Below, in pieces: positions 26,043 to 33,037 of a stretch of 64,000 bases of DNA (its first letter is position 1; the number at the start of each line of letters is the position of its first letter). Where the stretch lies: NCBI RefSeq assembly GCF_016031615.1, contig NZ_JACYXC010000001.1:2356001-2420000 (forward strand), in the 5' to 3' direction. The stretch is from Streptomyces pactum (GTDB lineage: Bacteria; Actinomycetota; Actinomycetes; Streptomycetales; Streptomycetaceae). The notes under the pieces were generated by a model. That model had not been told where the DNA came from and ran no database searches. It saw only the letters and a program-made list of their open reading frames with translations. The position numbers and the translations under genes are program-made.

Positions 26043-26426
26043 TCACGAGCGACGGGGCTTCACACGCTCGGCAGCCCAACCACCGGGCTGACGCTTCGCG
26101 GTCTCGCGGTTGTGGCAGCTCGTACACAGCGGACGGAGCCGAGACCACGCGTCCGGATCCGGCACGCCCCGAGCCACCAGCGAGCGGCGCGACTCGGGGA
26201 AGTGGTCAGCCACCGTGGCCGGCGAGCCGCACAGCACGCACCAGGGATGCGCGTACAGGTACCGCCGACGGATGCGCTGCCACCTGGTCCCGTAGCCCTT
26301 CGCCGTGGTCGTCCCGCGCTGCCGCTCGGCTTCCCTCGCATGCTTCGGACAGCGCCCGCCCGTGGTCAGCTCGGGGCACCCGGGGACCGAGCACGGGGGG
26401 CGGGGTCTGCCGGGCATGGTGGTCAC
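26043..26426 (-). CDS. Phage-type HNH endonuclease
   Basis: 127 aa. Seen: paired Cys motifs CSVPGCPEL...CPKH at the N-terminus and WCVLCGSPATVADHFPE, then RLRPLCTSCHNRETA, which together give the zinc knuckle and the DH...H(N) catalytic core. Such small HNH proteins commonly sit at the packaging end of actinophage genomes, next to terminase. None is seen here, so it is probably a phage remnant. ATG at 26426; the upstream flank has GGAGGTGACCACC. Confidence 0.85.
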   Translation of the reverse strand: MTTMPGRPRPPCSVPGCPELTTGGRCPKHAREAERQRGTTTAKGYGTRWQRIRRRYLYAHPWCVLCGSPATVADHFPESRRSLVARGVPDPDAWSRLRPLCTSCHNRETAKRQPGGWAAERVKPRRS

Positions 26427-26527
26427 CTCCAGACGCCGGAGCCTCGCGACATCGAAACGATCACCAACGCATCCGCGCTCGCGACACCAACCCGGTACAG
26501 TGACGGTGAACGACGAAAGGGGGTGCG

Positions 26528-27097
26528 ATGGAAGAACGAACCGCGCGGAGCCACGCCGTTCCCAACGAAGTGGCGCGCTTCGCTGAGATTTTCAAAGAAA
26601 TCTTCATGGCATGCCCTTCCGAGATGCTGTCATTCCCGGCTGACAACATCGGCTTTGCCCCGCCCGACGGTGCGTCAAATCTTCAAATAACCCGCGGGTC
26701 TGCAGATGTCGATATCGTCATCGATGACGGCGAAATCCGCATCATCGCTGAGTGCAAAGAGTCACTTGGGCACGCCTTTAAGCGGCTTTGGCAAGCAGCA
26801 TGGGGGCTGCGCCGAGCGAAGACCCGGGCCGAACGACAGCTTGCTGCCGCCGAGTTCCTTGCCGCGCTGGCCGAACTGAAGGTTCAGCTACTGCAAATAA
26901 TCGCTCGGCTTCTGCTTCTGTTGCTGTCCCGCGCGCTCGGCCGTAGGCACTCCGAGGATGCACCGGACTGGCAGCCCGAGCCGCTAGACGAGACACCACA
27001 AATAGCGCCCCGAGCGCCGAGCACTGCCCTCCCCGTGATCACTTACCGGGGCGGGCACCGTGGCAGTGCGCTGGGGAGCGCCGTACTTGCTGCCTGA
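26528..27097 (+). CDS. Hypothetical protein with C-terminal hydrophobic helix
   Basis: 189 aa, not recognised. The first half is soluble and acidic (DVDIVIDDGEIRIIAECKES, which looks like two beta strands and recalls a nuclease-like D...E-x-K arrangement). Residues 85-135 are Leu/Ala-rich helices with ELKVQLLQIIARLLLLLLSR, a strong amphipathic or membrane helix, and the rest is Pro-rich. Codon use is lower in GC3 than the flanking core genes, consistent with acquired DNA. ATG follows GAAAGGGGG. Confidence 0.65.
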   Translation: MEERTARSHAVPNEVARFAEIFKEIFMACPSEMLSFPADNIGFAPPDGASNLQITRGSADVDIVIDDGEIRIIAECKESLGHAFKRLWQAAWGLRRAKTRAERQLAAAEFLAALAELKVQLLQIIARLLLLLLSRALGRRHSEDAPDWQPEPLDETPQIAPRAPSTALPVITYRGGHRGSALGSAVLAA

Positions 27098-27136
27098 GTG
27101 ACCCGCCGACCGTCAAGGTCGAAGGGTTTGTAAGTC

Positions 27137-27322
27137 GTGTTTACTCTGCCGGAGAACGCGCCATGGGGCGCATTACTGGCCGTTGCCGTACTCGTCGCCA
27201 TTCTCGTCTGTGTGGTACTGCTTACGCGGACCCTGTGGCCGCAGAATTCCCGTGATCGCCGGGCATTGCTTGAAGAATGGCATCGTGAGCGCGCCCGCAG
27301 GAACAGAGAGATCGAAAAGTAG
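27137..27322 (+). CDS. Small single-pass membrane protein
   Basis: 61 aa. An N-terminal stretch of eight residues is followed by a membrane helix (ALLAVAVLVAILVCVVLL) and a charged Arg/Glu tail, an in-to-cytoplasm layout. GTG start at 27137 lacks a strong ribosome site. It follows the previous gene by 39 bases and may be co-transcribed. Function unknown. Confidence 0.5.
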   Translation: MFTLPENAPWGALLAVAVLVAILVCVVLLTRTLWPQNSRDRRALLEEWHRERARRNREIEK

Positions 27323-27396
27323 AGCGCCCGACTGTTGCGGTCTTGCAGTCCGACAAGGGAGCAAGACCGCAACAACCTGGGGCGCCAACGGTGCTA

Positions 27397-27546
27397 CTAC
27401 CACCCCCGCTCGAACCGGCTCAACGTCTCCAGCACGCGCAGCGCGCGCCCCCGAACTGCGGGGTCGGGATGAGAGACAGCCACCAAGGCAAGAGCGCTCG
27501 CCAGCGCTGTGAACGGGACAACGGCGTTGAATGCGATCAGGTCCAT
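27397..27546 (-). CDS. Possible 49-aa HEAT-like small protein
   Basis: From the ATG at 27546. The product has an alanine-rich helix and SHPDPAVRGRALRVLETL, which resembles one HEAT repeat. Ribosome site is poor, so this is a tentative call. Confidence 0.35.
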   Translation of the reverse strand: MDLIAFNAVVPFTALASALALVAVSHPDPAVRGRALRVLETLSRFERGW

Positions 27547-27624
27547 GCGCGTATGGGAACAATCAGCGGCGATGCGTGGGGATTGCGGGCCGTTGCCTGT
27601 AGACAACCCGCCCCCTGTGGATAA

Positions 27625-27975
27625 CTAGAGCCTTCCGCGGGCGGCAACCGCCCCGGACTCGGTGCCGGTCTTGAGCTGGTGGTCGCGACACAGCACTTGA
27701 ACGTTGCCGTCCACGTCTTCACCCCCGAGGGCGAGCGGGCGCACATGGTCCACGTCCACCGCATCCGCGGGGAAGTCGGCCAAGCACCAGTCGCACCACG
27801 CGTTTCCCCGGTCCCGGATCCGCCGGCGGAGCCGTTCCGCAGCGTCGTACCGGGCCGCTCGGCGCCTCCCGCGCTTGCGCCTGGTGCGGACACTGGTCCG
27901 ACCTTCGTACGCCTGGTGGTGAGCCTTGCAGCGGCCCCGGCGCGTTGCAGGCTCGGTGCAGTCGATACAGCGCAT
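27625..27975 (-). CDS. HNH endonuclease (second copy in island)
   Basis: 116 aa. Seen: CIDCTEPATRRGRCKAHH at the N-terminus (zinc Cys), an Arg-rich stretch, WCDWCLADFPADAVDVDHVRPLALGG and GNVQVLCRDHQLKT, giving the D-H, N and H catalytic residues of the McrA-like HNH family. ATG at 27975. It differs in sequence from the HNH gene at 26043-26426, so the two are not a recent duplication. A phage or mobile-element origin is likely. Confidence 0.85.
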   Translation of the reverse strand: MRCIDCTEPATRRGRCKAHHQAYEGRTSVRTRRKRGRRRAARYDAAERLRRRIRDRGNAWCDWCLADFPADAVDVDHVRPLALGGEDVDGNVQVLCRDHQLKTGTESGAVAARGRL

Positions 27976-28073
27976 GGGCGGCCCCCTGTTGTCGATTAGG
28001 CGACCGGATGAGCAACATGCCCATCCCCGTGGGCACGGTGCCAACGGGTATGCGGTCGCTCGTCGTCGATACG

Positions 28074-28140
28074 TGCCCGCCCCCGGAATCGAACCTGGAA
28101 CCTTCGCGGTCTAAACGCGACGCCTCTTGCCGTTGGGCTA
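28074..28140 (-). tRNA. tRNA gene, 3' fragment (bases 8-73), interrupted
   Basis: Minus-strand reading: T8 A9, D stem GCC/GGC with a GG-containing loop, anticodon stem TCGCG/CGCGA around loop TTTAGAC (anticodon UAG), short variable region, T stem CCAGG with loop TTCGATT, and acceptor strand GGCGGGC-A. The matching 5' acceptor GCCCGCC is missing here but occurs at 31873-31879, just past the inserted element. Joined, the parts make a 74-base cloverleaf with a full 7-bp acceptor. The gene is therefore broken. A UAG anticodon with a short variable arm is unusual. Confidence 0.75.
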
Positions 28141-28171
28141 AGCGCTGTCCCGTAATCCGCGAGGCTGAGGG

Positions 28172-28582
28172 TCACGCCTTGTCCGGGTTGGCGCCGATGG
28201 CACCGGCCGAGCGAAGCGAACACCCGAGGTCTCCGGTGAGGATGCTGGGGTGGCGCCACCACCACAGGTCGGGGCCGGGCAGCCTGTGGAACTGATTGAG
28301 TGCTTGGCCGTCGTCGTCGATGGTCGCGGCCTTGTACCGCGCGTCCAAGGCTTTGATCCGCGGGGTCCAGAGCTGGACGACGTGCTCGTTCAGCAGGAGC
28401 CACGCCTCGTGCAGCCAGTTTCGGCAGCAGAGGTCGTTGGTGTACTCGTAGATGTCGTCGCCGTAGCCGCGCTCGATGGCGCTGATCAGGGCGGCCCACG
28501 CGTTCACCCTTTCAGCGACCGTGAACGCCGTCCGCCAGCCGCGCTGGTGCAACAGCTCTCCCACCTCGGTTTCCGTAGCCAC
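28172..28582 (-). CDS. Hypothetical protein inside the inserted element
   Basis: 136 aa, ATG at 28582. Composition is that of a real soluble helical protein: ERGYGDDIYEYTNDLCCRNW, an unusual Trp-rich LPGPDLWWWRHP, and no membrane segment. Not recognised. It lies between the left terminal repeat and the transposase and runs against it, so it is a passenger rather than part of the transposition machinery. Confidence 0.65.
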   Translation of the reverse strand: MATETEVGELLHQRGWRTAFTVAERVNAWAALISAIERGYGDDIYEYTNDLCCRNWLHEAWLLLNEHVVQLWTPRIKALDARYKAATIDDDGQALNQFHRLPGPDLWWWRHPSILTGDLGCSLRSAGAIGANPDKA

Positions 28583-28680
28583 GGGCGTGAGGCTCTCATG
28601 CCGAATCCGTCCGGGCGACCGAGATGCGCCCCGTCAAAGGCTGACGGCCTCGCAGGTGATCAAAATGAGACGATCTCGCC

Positions 28681-29451
28681 GTGGCTGGTGTGATCACGGC
28701 GTCGGGGTCTTCCTGGATAGCCTTGTTCAGCGGGCTGAGCCCGAGGCAGTTCGGGAAGCTGTTGACCGTGCTGAGGCGCCAGGGTGCGGACGCGGTCCGC
28801 AAGGGCCGGCCGTGGAGCCTTCCGCTGGAGGACCGTGCCCTGCTGGTCGCGGCGTACTGGCGCACGAACCTGACCATGCGGCAGCTCGCGCCGCTGTTTA
28901 GGGTGTCGAAGTCGGCGGCGGCCCGGATCACCGACCATCTCGGGCCGATGCTCGCGCTCCAGACCCGCAAGCGGTTCGCCAAGGACGCCGTGCTCATCGT
29001 GGACGGCACCCTGGTCCCCACCCGGGACCACACCATCGCCGAGCGGTCGAAGAACTACCGGTACTCCACCAACCACCAGGTCGTCATCGACGCCGACACC
29101 CGCCTGGTCGTCGTGGTCGGACGGCCGCTCGCCGGCAACCGCAACGACTGCAGGGCATGGGAGGAATCCGGCGCCAAGGCTGCCGTGGGCAACACCGTTA
29201 CGATCGCGGACGGCGGCTACCCGGGCACCGGACTCGTCATCCCGCACCGCCGCGAGCGCGGCCAGGCGGAACTCCCGGCCTGGAAAGAGGAACACAACAA
29301 GGCCCACAAGCAGGTCCGCGCCCGTGTCGAGCACGTCTTCGCCCGGATGAAGACCTGGAAGATCCTCCGCGACTGCCGCCTCAAGGGCGACGGTGTCCAC
29401 CACGCCATGCTCGGCATCGCCCGGATGCACAACCTCGCCCTCGCCGGGTAG
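28681..29451 (+). CDS. IS5-family (DDE_Tnp_4-like) transposase
   Basis: 256 aa. Seen: N-terminal HTH (LTMRQLAPLFRVSKSAAARI), first catalytic Asp in VLIVDGTLVPTRDH, second in VTIADGGYPGTG, and Glu in VRARVEHVFARMK. The order and spacing match the Streptomyces IS5 group that begins with GVITASGSSW and ends ARMHNLALAG. GTG at 28681. The right terminal repeat (29497-29513) is 46 bases beyond the stop, while the nearest convincing left repeat is 540 bases upstream. The gene looks intact and could still be active. Confidence 0.93.
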   Translation: MAGVITASGSSWIALFSGLSPRQFGKLLTVLRRQGADAVRKGRPWSLPLEDRALLVAAYWRTNLTMRQLAPLFRVSKSAAARITDHLGPMLALQTRKRFAKDAVLIVDGTLVPTRDHTIAERSKNYRYSTNHQVVIDADTRLVVVVGRPLAGNRNDCRAWEESGAKAAVGNTVTIADGGYPGTGLVIPHRRERGQAELPAWKEEHNKAHKQVRARVEHVFARMKTWKILRDCRLKGDGVHHAMLGIARMHNLALAG

Positions 29452-29496
29452 GTCAACGGGCCGAACAGCCACCTTGCTTGAGGCGACCCGGAGATC

Positions 29497-29513
29497 ATTT
29501 ACGGGACAGCCCT
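29497..29513 (+). repeat. IS5-type terminal inverted repeat (inner right end)
   Basis: ATTTACGGGACAGCCCT, followed by TA. Reversed it reads AGGGCTGTCCCGTAAAT, close to both outer ends of the 28141-31870 unit. It is the expected right end of a normal-sized IS carrying the transposase. Confidence 0.75.
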
Positions 29514-29645
29514 TAGGTGCCGGAGACGGTCATCTTCCTCAGTGACCGGTTCGAGGAAGATGCGCAGGCCGTCATCGAAGACGCTGTGGTGGTCGTAGCT
29601 GAACCAGGAGTCCACCACCCTGTAGCGGTCGCCGCGAAGGAGCAC
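29499..29645 (-). pseudogene. Gene fragment truncated by the IS right end
   Basis: In the frame from the GTG at 29645 the product begins LLRGDRYRVVDSWFSYDHHS and stays protein-like to DDRLRHL. It then runs into the IS terminal repeat and stops. It looks like the start of an older gene cut off by the insertion; family unknown. Confidence 0.45.
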
Positions 29646-29687
29646 GGGACGGAAGGCGCTACTTCCTGGTCGTAGCAATCTGGCAGG

Positions 29688-30656
29688 GTGTGGCGTGTGA
29701 CAAGCCAAGACGATACGAGCAGGGACGGCGAGGCCTGGGCGATGGATATCCTCGCCCAGTTGCGCCAAGGCAAACAGGAGGCACATGCGCGTCGCGACGC
29801 GCTTGCGGCAGCGGTCGACGAAATAGCCGACGGTTTCACGCAACTGGGCCTCAAGCCTTGGAAACCGGAGCGTAAGAGCCCGGCGCGAGAGGACATGAAG
29901 GTCCCGGACGTCATGCTCGGGGACCGCGCTGAACCAGCCGCAACGGTTCTCCGGTATGAATCAGCGGTCAACATCCTCAGCGCTGCCGATCAGCTTCGGG
30001 GTTTCGCCGTCTTGCTTCGTGCAGAGAAATCTCTGATGGGCGCGGTCTCGGTCGCGCGTGGTGTCTTCGAGGCGTGCCTGTGGGCCACAGCGGTAATCGA
30101 CCCGACCATCAGCCCTGACGAACGCCTGCAACGTGCCCTGACGCGTCGCCTCGCACGACTCTCGGCAGGTATCCGTCTCAGGAAAATGCTCGGCGGCGAT
30201 ACCGATGCCGACCAGCTCGTTGAGAACAACGGCGACCTGGATGACGCGCACGGGACCAACCGTGATCCTGTGAAGGATATCAGCGACATCTTGGCTTACG
30301 CCAAGGACCGGGGCTGGTCTGTGAAGAGGGGCCGTCGCACCCCCGAGATCACACCCCTTTCGATTGACTGGCTCAGCGAGAACCTTGAGCGCCGTATCGG
30401 CATCGAGGGGTACGCCTGGACGAGCGGCTCGTCGATGGCTCACGGCGAGCATGCTGCCGACACGGCGGTGTGGGTTGAACTGTCCCAGGACATCGGCACA
30501 GCTCCGGCATGGTTGATCCAGTTGTGGTCGAACGGTGCTTGGGCGGGACCGCGTCTCTTCCTTGCAACGCACGCCGCCTACACAGGGAAGGGCAGCCTGC
30601 GCCGCGAGTATCAGCGGTTCGAAGAGTTGTTCTTGAGCGGGGTCGGCAAGAGCTGA
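29688..30656 (+). CDS. Hypothetical protein (322 aa), DUF5677-like appearance
   Basis: Helical soluble protein. Visible parts are a polar N-terminus, RYESAVNILSAADQLRGFAVLLRAEKS and SVARGVFEACLWATAVIDPT, then a charged helix and SGSSMAHGEHAA near the C-terminus. Paired helices with Ser/Ala-Arg-x-x-x-E and a later S-x-x-x-H are seen in DUF5677/HEPN-like proteins of phage-defence and abortive-infection context, but this is an impression, not a call. GTG at 29688 (or 29697). It begins the second half of the inserted unit. Confidence 0.65.
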   Translation: MWRVTSQDDTSRDGEAWAMDILAQLRQGKQEAHARRDALAAAVDEIADGFTQLGLKPWKPERKSPAREDMKVPDVMLGDRAEPAATVLRYESAVNILSAADQLRGFAVLLRAEKSLMGAVSVARGVFEACLWATAVIDPTISPDERLQRALTRRLARLSAGIRLRKMLGGDTDADQLVENNGDLDDAHGTNRDPVKDISDILAYAKDRGWSVKRGRRTPEITPLSIDWLSENLERRIGIEGYAWTSGSSMAHGEHAADTAVWVELSQDIGTAPAWLIQLWSNGAWAGPRLFLATHAAYTGKGSLRREYQRFEELFLSGVGKS

Positions 30657-30721
30657 GGCCGCTACGCCCGCCGTCCTAGCTGCACCGAGTGCAAGGCAGC
30701 GTTCCTGGAGATCCATACAGC

Positions 30722-30934
30722 ATGCCCTCATGCACGTACGAGCGGTGGCATGCGGTGGAGTGCACTCGCTGGGACGCCCTCCCTCCCAAGGCCCGTCCGA
30801 CCCTGTGCGGGGACTGCGACCAGCGACATGGGACCGACTGGGAGGAAGCCTGGCCGAACGCGACGCGCCAGGAGCAGCAGCCGGCCGTGTCGGAACAGAA
30901 GGCCACCGGCTGGCTTTCGCGCCTGCGCCGCTGA
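30722..30934 (+). CDS. Small Cys/Trp-rich hypothetical protein
   Basis: 70 aa from the ATG at 30722 with high GC3. CTYERWHAVECTRW and LCGDCDQRHG supply four Cys in the spacing of a zinc ribbon. Many residues are Trp (seven). It ends GWLSRLRR. Unknown function; possibly a DNA-binding accessory of the neighbouring genes. Confidence 0.5.
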   Translation: MPSCTYERWHAVECTRWDALPPKARPTLCGDCDQRHGTDWEEAWPNATRQEQQPAVSEQKATGWLSRLRR

Positions 30935-31050
30935 GCTGGGCACGCCTCCCGACCAGCCGCGCTCCTCGTCTGGCAACCAGCCCGGCGAATTGGATGGATA
31001 CGACGGAGAAGGCACGTCATGCTGGAAGCGATCGATGCGAGGGGGGAAGC

Positions 31051-31968
31051 GTGAGCCGCAGGCAGACGGAAACTCTTGACGAGAAGCACCAGCGCTTGCT
31101 GGAGGCTTTCGTGTTGAGGGCCCGCAGGGTGGAGGAGCATTCGCTGGCCGCCGACTGGGACGCCCTTGTCGAGCTGACCCGCATGAGCATCAACGTCCGT
31201 GTCGACCGCGGTGAGGTCCGGATCTCGTACGAGCTTCCGCCCGAGGAAGTGGTCGAATCTGCGGCAGCGCGTATCAGGCCAATTCTGCTGGAGCAGGAGG
31301 ACTGTTTTCACATGAAGGCGCTCTCGGCTCTGGGCTACATCTGTCGAGCAGCGCCACAAGATGCGGCGTGGATACGGGCCGCACGCGCTGAGTGGCGGAC
31401 ACGGGTAAGCCCCTCCACGCCTGACGAGTCCGGCTATTGGGTCATGGTCGCTGACACGTCTACGGGCGAAGAGCGTGACCTCGATGCGCATGGGCTGGCC
31501 ATGGCCTGGATCTACGGAGACGTGGTGCATCACGATCCGGAGCGACGCAAAGAAGGCGACACCTTCGGACTGCGCGATCGGTTTCGCGCCGCTGTGCCCC
31601 TGGTGGCTTGGGCGATGGTCGGCACGATCGAACTCCTGAATTTCGTCCGGGCACTGAACGAGGCCGGGATGCTGGAACTTCGACAGGAAGTGTTCGACGA
31701 GCAGGTCGCCCTGAAGTCGACCGTGTGGGAAGAACGTGCCGAGATGTACTACGCACCCATCGGCGCTGAGCGACCCTCGCACGCGAACTCTCCCCTGCCG
31801 GAGGGGTGGCTCTCTCTGAGCAAGGCATCTGACCTGTCGGTCTTCCGTCACCGCATTACGGGACAACCCTTAGGCGGGCTGGTCGTCACCCGAGCCGGCG
31901 AGCCGGTCGGACAACGTGGGGACTGCACGGCTTCAACCCCGTTCGGCACCCCGAGGGGTGGTTACTGA
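31051..31968 (+). CDS. Hypothetical protein whose 3' end runs across the element boundary
   Basis: 305 aa, GTG at 31051 after GGGGGGAAG. The body is helical with Trp-rich segments (SGYWVMVADTSTGEERDLDA, GLAMAWIYGDVVHHDPERR) and no recognised domain. At residue 270 the frame enters the right terminal repeat, coding HRITGQPLG, and ends in host-side sequence. The last 35 residues are therefore junction-encoded and the native C-terminus is likely lost or altered. Confidence 0.6.
   Translation: MSRRQTETLDEKHQRLLEAFVLRARRVEEHSLAADWDALVELTRMSINVRVDRGEVRISYELPPEEVVESAAARIRPILLEQEDCFHMKALSALGYICRAAPQDAAWIRAARAEWRTRVSPSTPDESGYWVMVADTSTGEERDLDAHGLAMAWIYGDVVHHDPERRKEGDTFGLRDRFRAAVPLVAWAMVGTIELLNFVRALNEAGMLELRQEVFDEQVALKSTVWEERAEMYYAPIGAERPSHANSPLPEGWLSLSKASDLSVFRHRITGQPLGGLVVTRAGEPVGQRGDCTASTPFGTPRGGY
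31871..31879 (-). tRNA. tRNA gene, 5' fragment (bases 1-7 plus TA duplication)
   Basis: GCCCGCC-TA on the minus strand. It pairs perfectly with GGCGGGC of the 3' fragment at 28074-28140. The promoter side of the tRNA thus lies to the right, in the 117-bp repeat. Confidence 0.65.
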
Positions 31969-31997
31969 TGGGCGGTGCAGTCCCCGCGCTCTGCCTC
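31881..31997. repeat. 117-bp structured direct repeat, copy 1
   Basis: About 80% like 39277-39393, of the same length. GGGGACTGCAC at 31918 is complementary to GTGCAGTCCCC at 31976, enclosing a CACCCC-GA-GGGGTG hairpin, so the transcript could form a long two-stem structure. It lies immediately upstream of the broken tRNA. Confidence 0.75.
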
Positions 31998-32115
31998 ACG
32001 ACTCCGGCAGACCACCCCGAGCAACGCGGGGTGCGTGGTGCACGGGCAAAGCTGGTGAGAGTCGGGCTCTCGGTCCGCCGAGCGTCCCCGTGTTGGGTGG
32101 GTGCCCGGTAACCCG

Positions 32116-32205
32116 CTCTCACTGTGTTGTGGAGAGCAGTGAATTCCCGGGCCCACTGGTGACCGCTGCGGTGTTCGCTGCCCTCTCACTGTCTTGTGGA
32201 GAGCA
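32116..32205 (+). repeat. Two 23-bp repeats 67 bp apart, each a hairpin
   Basis: CTCTCACTGTGTTGTGGAGA(GCA) at 32116 and CTCTCACTGTCTTGTGGAGA(GCA) at 32183 differ at one base. In each, CTCTC pairs with GAGAG. Another hairpin, CACCCCG/CGGGGTG, is at 32013-32033. Confidence 0.7.
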
Positions 32206-32219
32206 CCGGATTCGCTGCC

Positions 32220-32310
32220 CATGACGCCATGACGGTTGAGTGGCCGGTCTTGGTTTCTCCTTATTTTTTGTTGCGGATAAAAAAGACCCTCTAACCGTCA
32301 TTCCGTCATG
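32220..32310. repeat. Inverted repeat with CATGACG direct units and AT-rich spacer
   Basis: CATGACGCCATGACGGTTGA at 32220 and its near-complement at 32289-32310 (CTAACCGTCATTCCGTCATG) flank 48 bases including TTATTTTTTGTTGCGGATAA. AT-rich DNA between iteron-like words is rare in this GC-rich genome. It could be a strong terminator, a protein-binding site or an origin-like relic. Confidence 0.6.
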
Positions 32311-32365
32311 GCTCTGCCCGCTGATCGTCCGTGGGGGGTGCCGGACGGGCCCGGGAACCGGCTGC

Positions 32366-32422
32366 GGCGGGACCACCTCCCGTTGCTCTTGCGTGCGGGG
32401 GACGGCCCCGGCTTGAGCTTCG
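32366..32422 (+). repeat. 57-bp dispersed repeat, copy 2
   Basis: Partner of 25631-25687, with one extra base. It sits 49 bases past the stop of the acetyltransferase gene. Confidence 0.65.
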
Positions 32423-32470
32423 GGACACTCGCCGACCGGGAACCGGGCACACTCGTGGACGCCTGGAGGT

Positions 32471-33037
32471 TCAGCCGCTGAGAGTGGCCTTTACGGCAGA
32501 CGGACCGCAGAAGTCCTCGGGTAGCGCGTCCATGATCAGTTCGTCCACGGGCTTGCCCAGCCAGAATCCTGACTGCCGGAGCCGACCGGACGGGCGGAAC
32601 CCTGCCTTCTCGTACGCCGCGATGCCGGCCCGGTTGGGCTCCAGCACCTTGAGCCACACCATGCGCAGGTGTGCCAGGTGGAATGCCCAGTCCAGTGTGA
32701 GCCGAGCCGCTTCCGTGGCATACCCCTTACCACGTTCCTCGGGAGCGAGGACGATCACGAACTCGGCTGTGCGCACGTAGGTGTTGACTTCCAGGATCGT
32801 CATTCCCACGGGCCTGATGTCCTCCAGCCGCACCACCTCGAACTGCTGGAAGCGCTCATTGCTCCGCTGGCGCTCGTACCCGGCGGCGCGAACCTCCCAC
32901 GACTGAGCCCACTGATTGCCGTACCCGAGGATGGTGCGCGCGTCGTTCTCCCACTTGTGGTACTCGGGCAACATGTCCTGTCGGGGCATGCCCAGCGCGA
33001 GATCTTCGCCGGCAAGAAGGATGTGTGGGTCACTCAC
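32471..33037 (-). CDS. GNAT acetyltransferase, candidate lasso-peptide lysine acetylase
   Basis: 188 aa. Seen: the acetyl-CoA loop LAPEERGKGYATEAARL (about residue 108) with R-x-x-G-x-G, and NRAGIAAYEKAGF of the last GNAT motif. GTG at 33037 overlaps the stop of the lasso B gene (GTGA). Known: the lasso peptide albusnodin carries an acetylated lysine and its cluster encodes a GNAT enzyme. Inferred: this enzyme acetylates Lys10 of the core encoded at 35433-35579. A general RimJ/RimL-type role is possible but the coupling argues against it. Confidence 0.85.
   Translation of the reverse strand: MSDPHILLAGEDLALGMPRQDMLPEYHKWENDARTILGYGNQWAQSWEVRAAGYERQRSNERFQQFEVVRLEDIRPVGMTILEVNTYVRTAEFVIVLAPEERGKGYATEAARLTLDWAFHLAHLRMVWLKVLEPNRAGIAAYEKAGFRPSGRLRQSGFWLGKPVDELIMDALPEDFCGPSAVKATLSG

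Larger units (their letters stand above)
28141..31870. mobile_element. IS5-like element of 3.73 kb inserted in a tRNA gene
   Basis: Left end AGCGCTGTCCCGTAAT (28141-28156); right end reads, reversed, AGGGTTGTCCCGTAAT (31870-31855): 14 of 16 match. TA is present on both sides (28139-28140 and 31871-31872), and removing one copy plus the element restores a tRNA. Inside are a 136-aa gene, an IS5-type transposase, another end-like repeat at 29497-29513, a truncated gene and three further genes. It may be one long element with passengers or a nested arrangement. Confidence 0.65.

Noticed and set aside
28141..29513. Taking 28141-29513 as a complete simple IS that broke the tRNA
   Set aside because: The sequence right of 29513 does not restore the tRNA acceptor; only the junction at 31870-31879 does.
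32116..32205. Possible CRISPR (two 23-bp repeats)
   Set aside because: Only two repeats, 44-bp spacer, repeats form hairpins unlike local cas types, and no cas gene is present.
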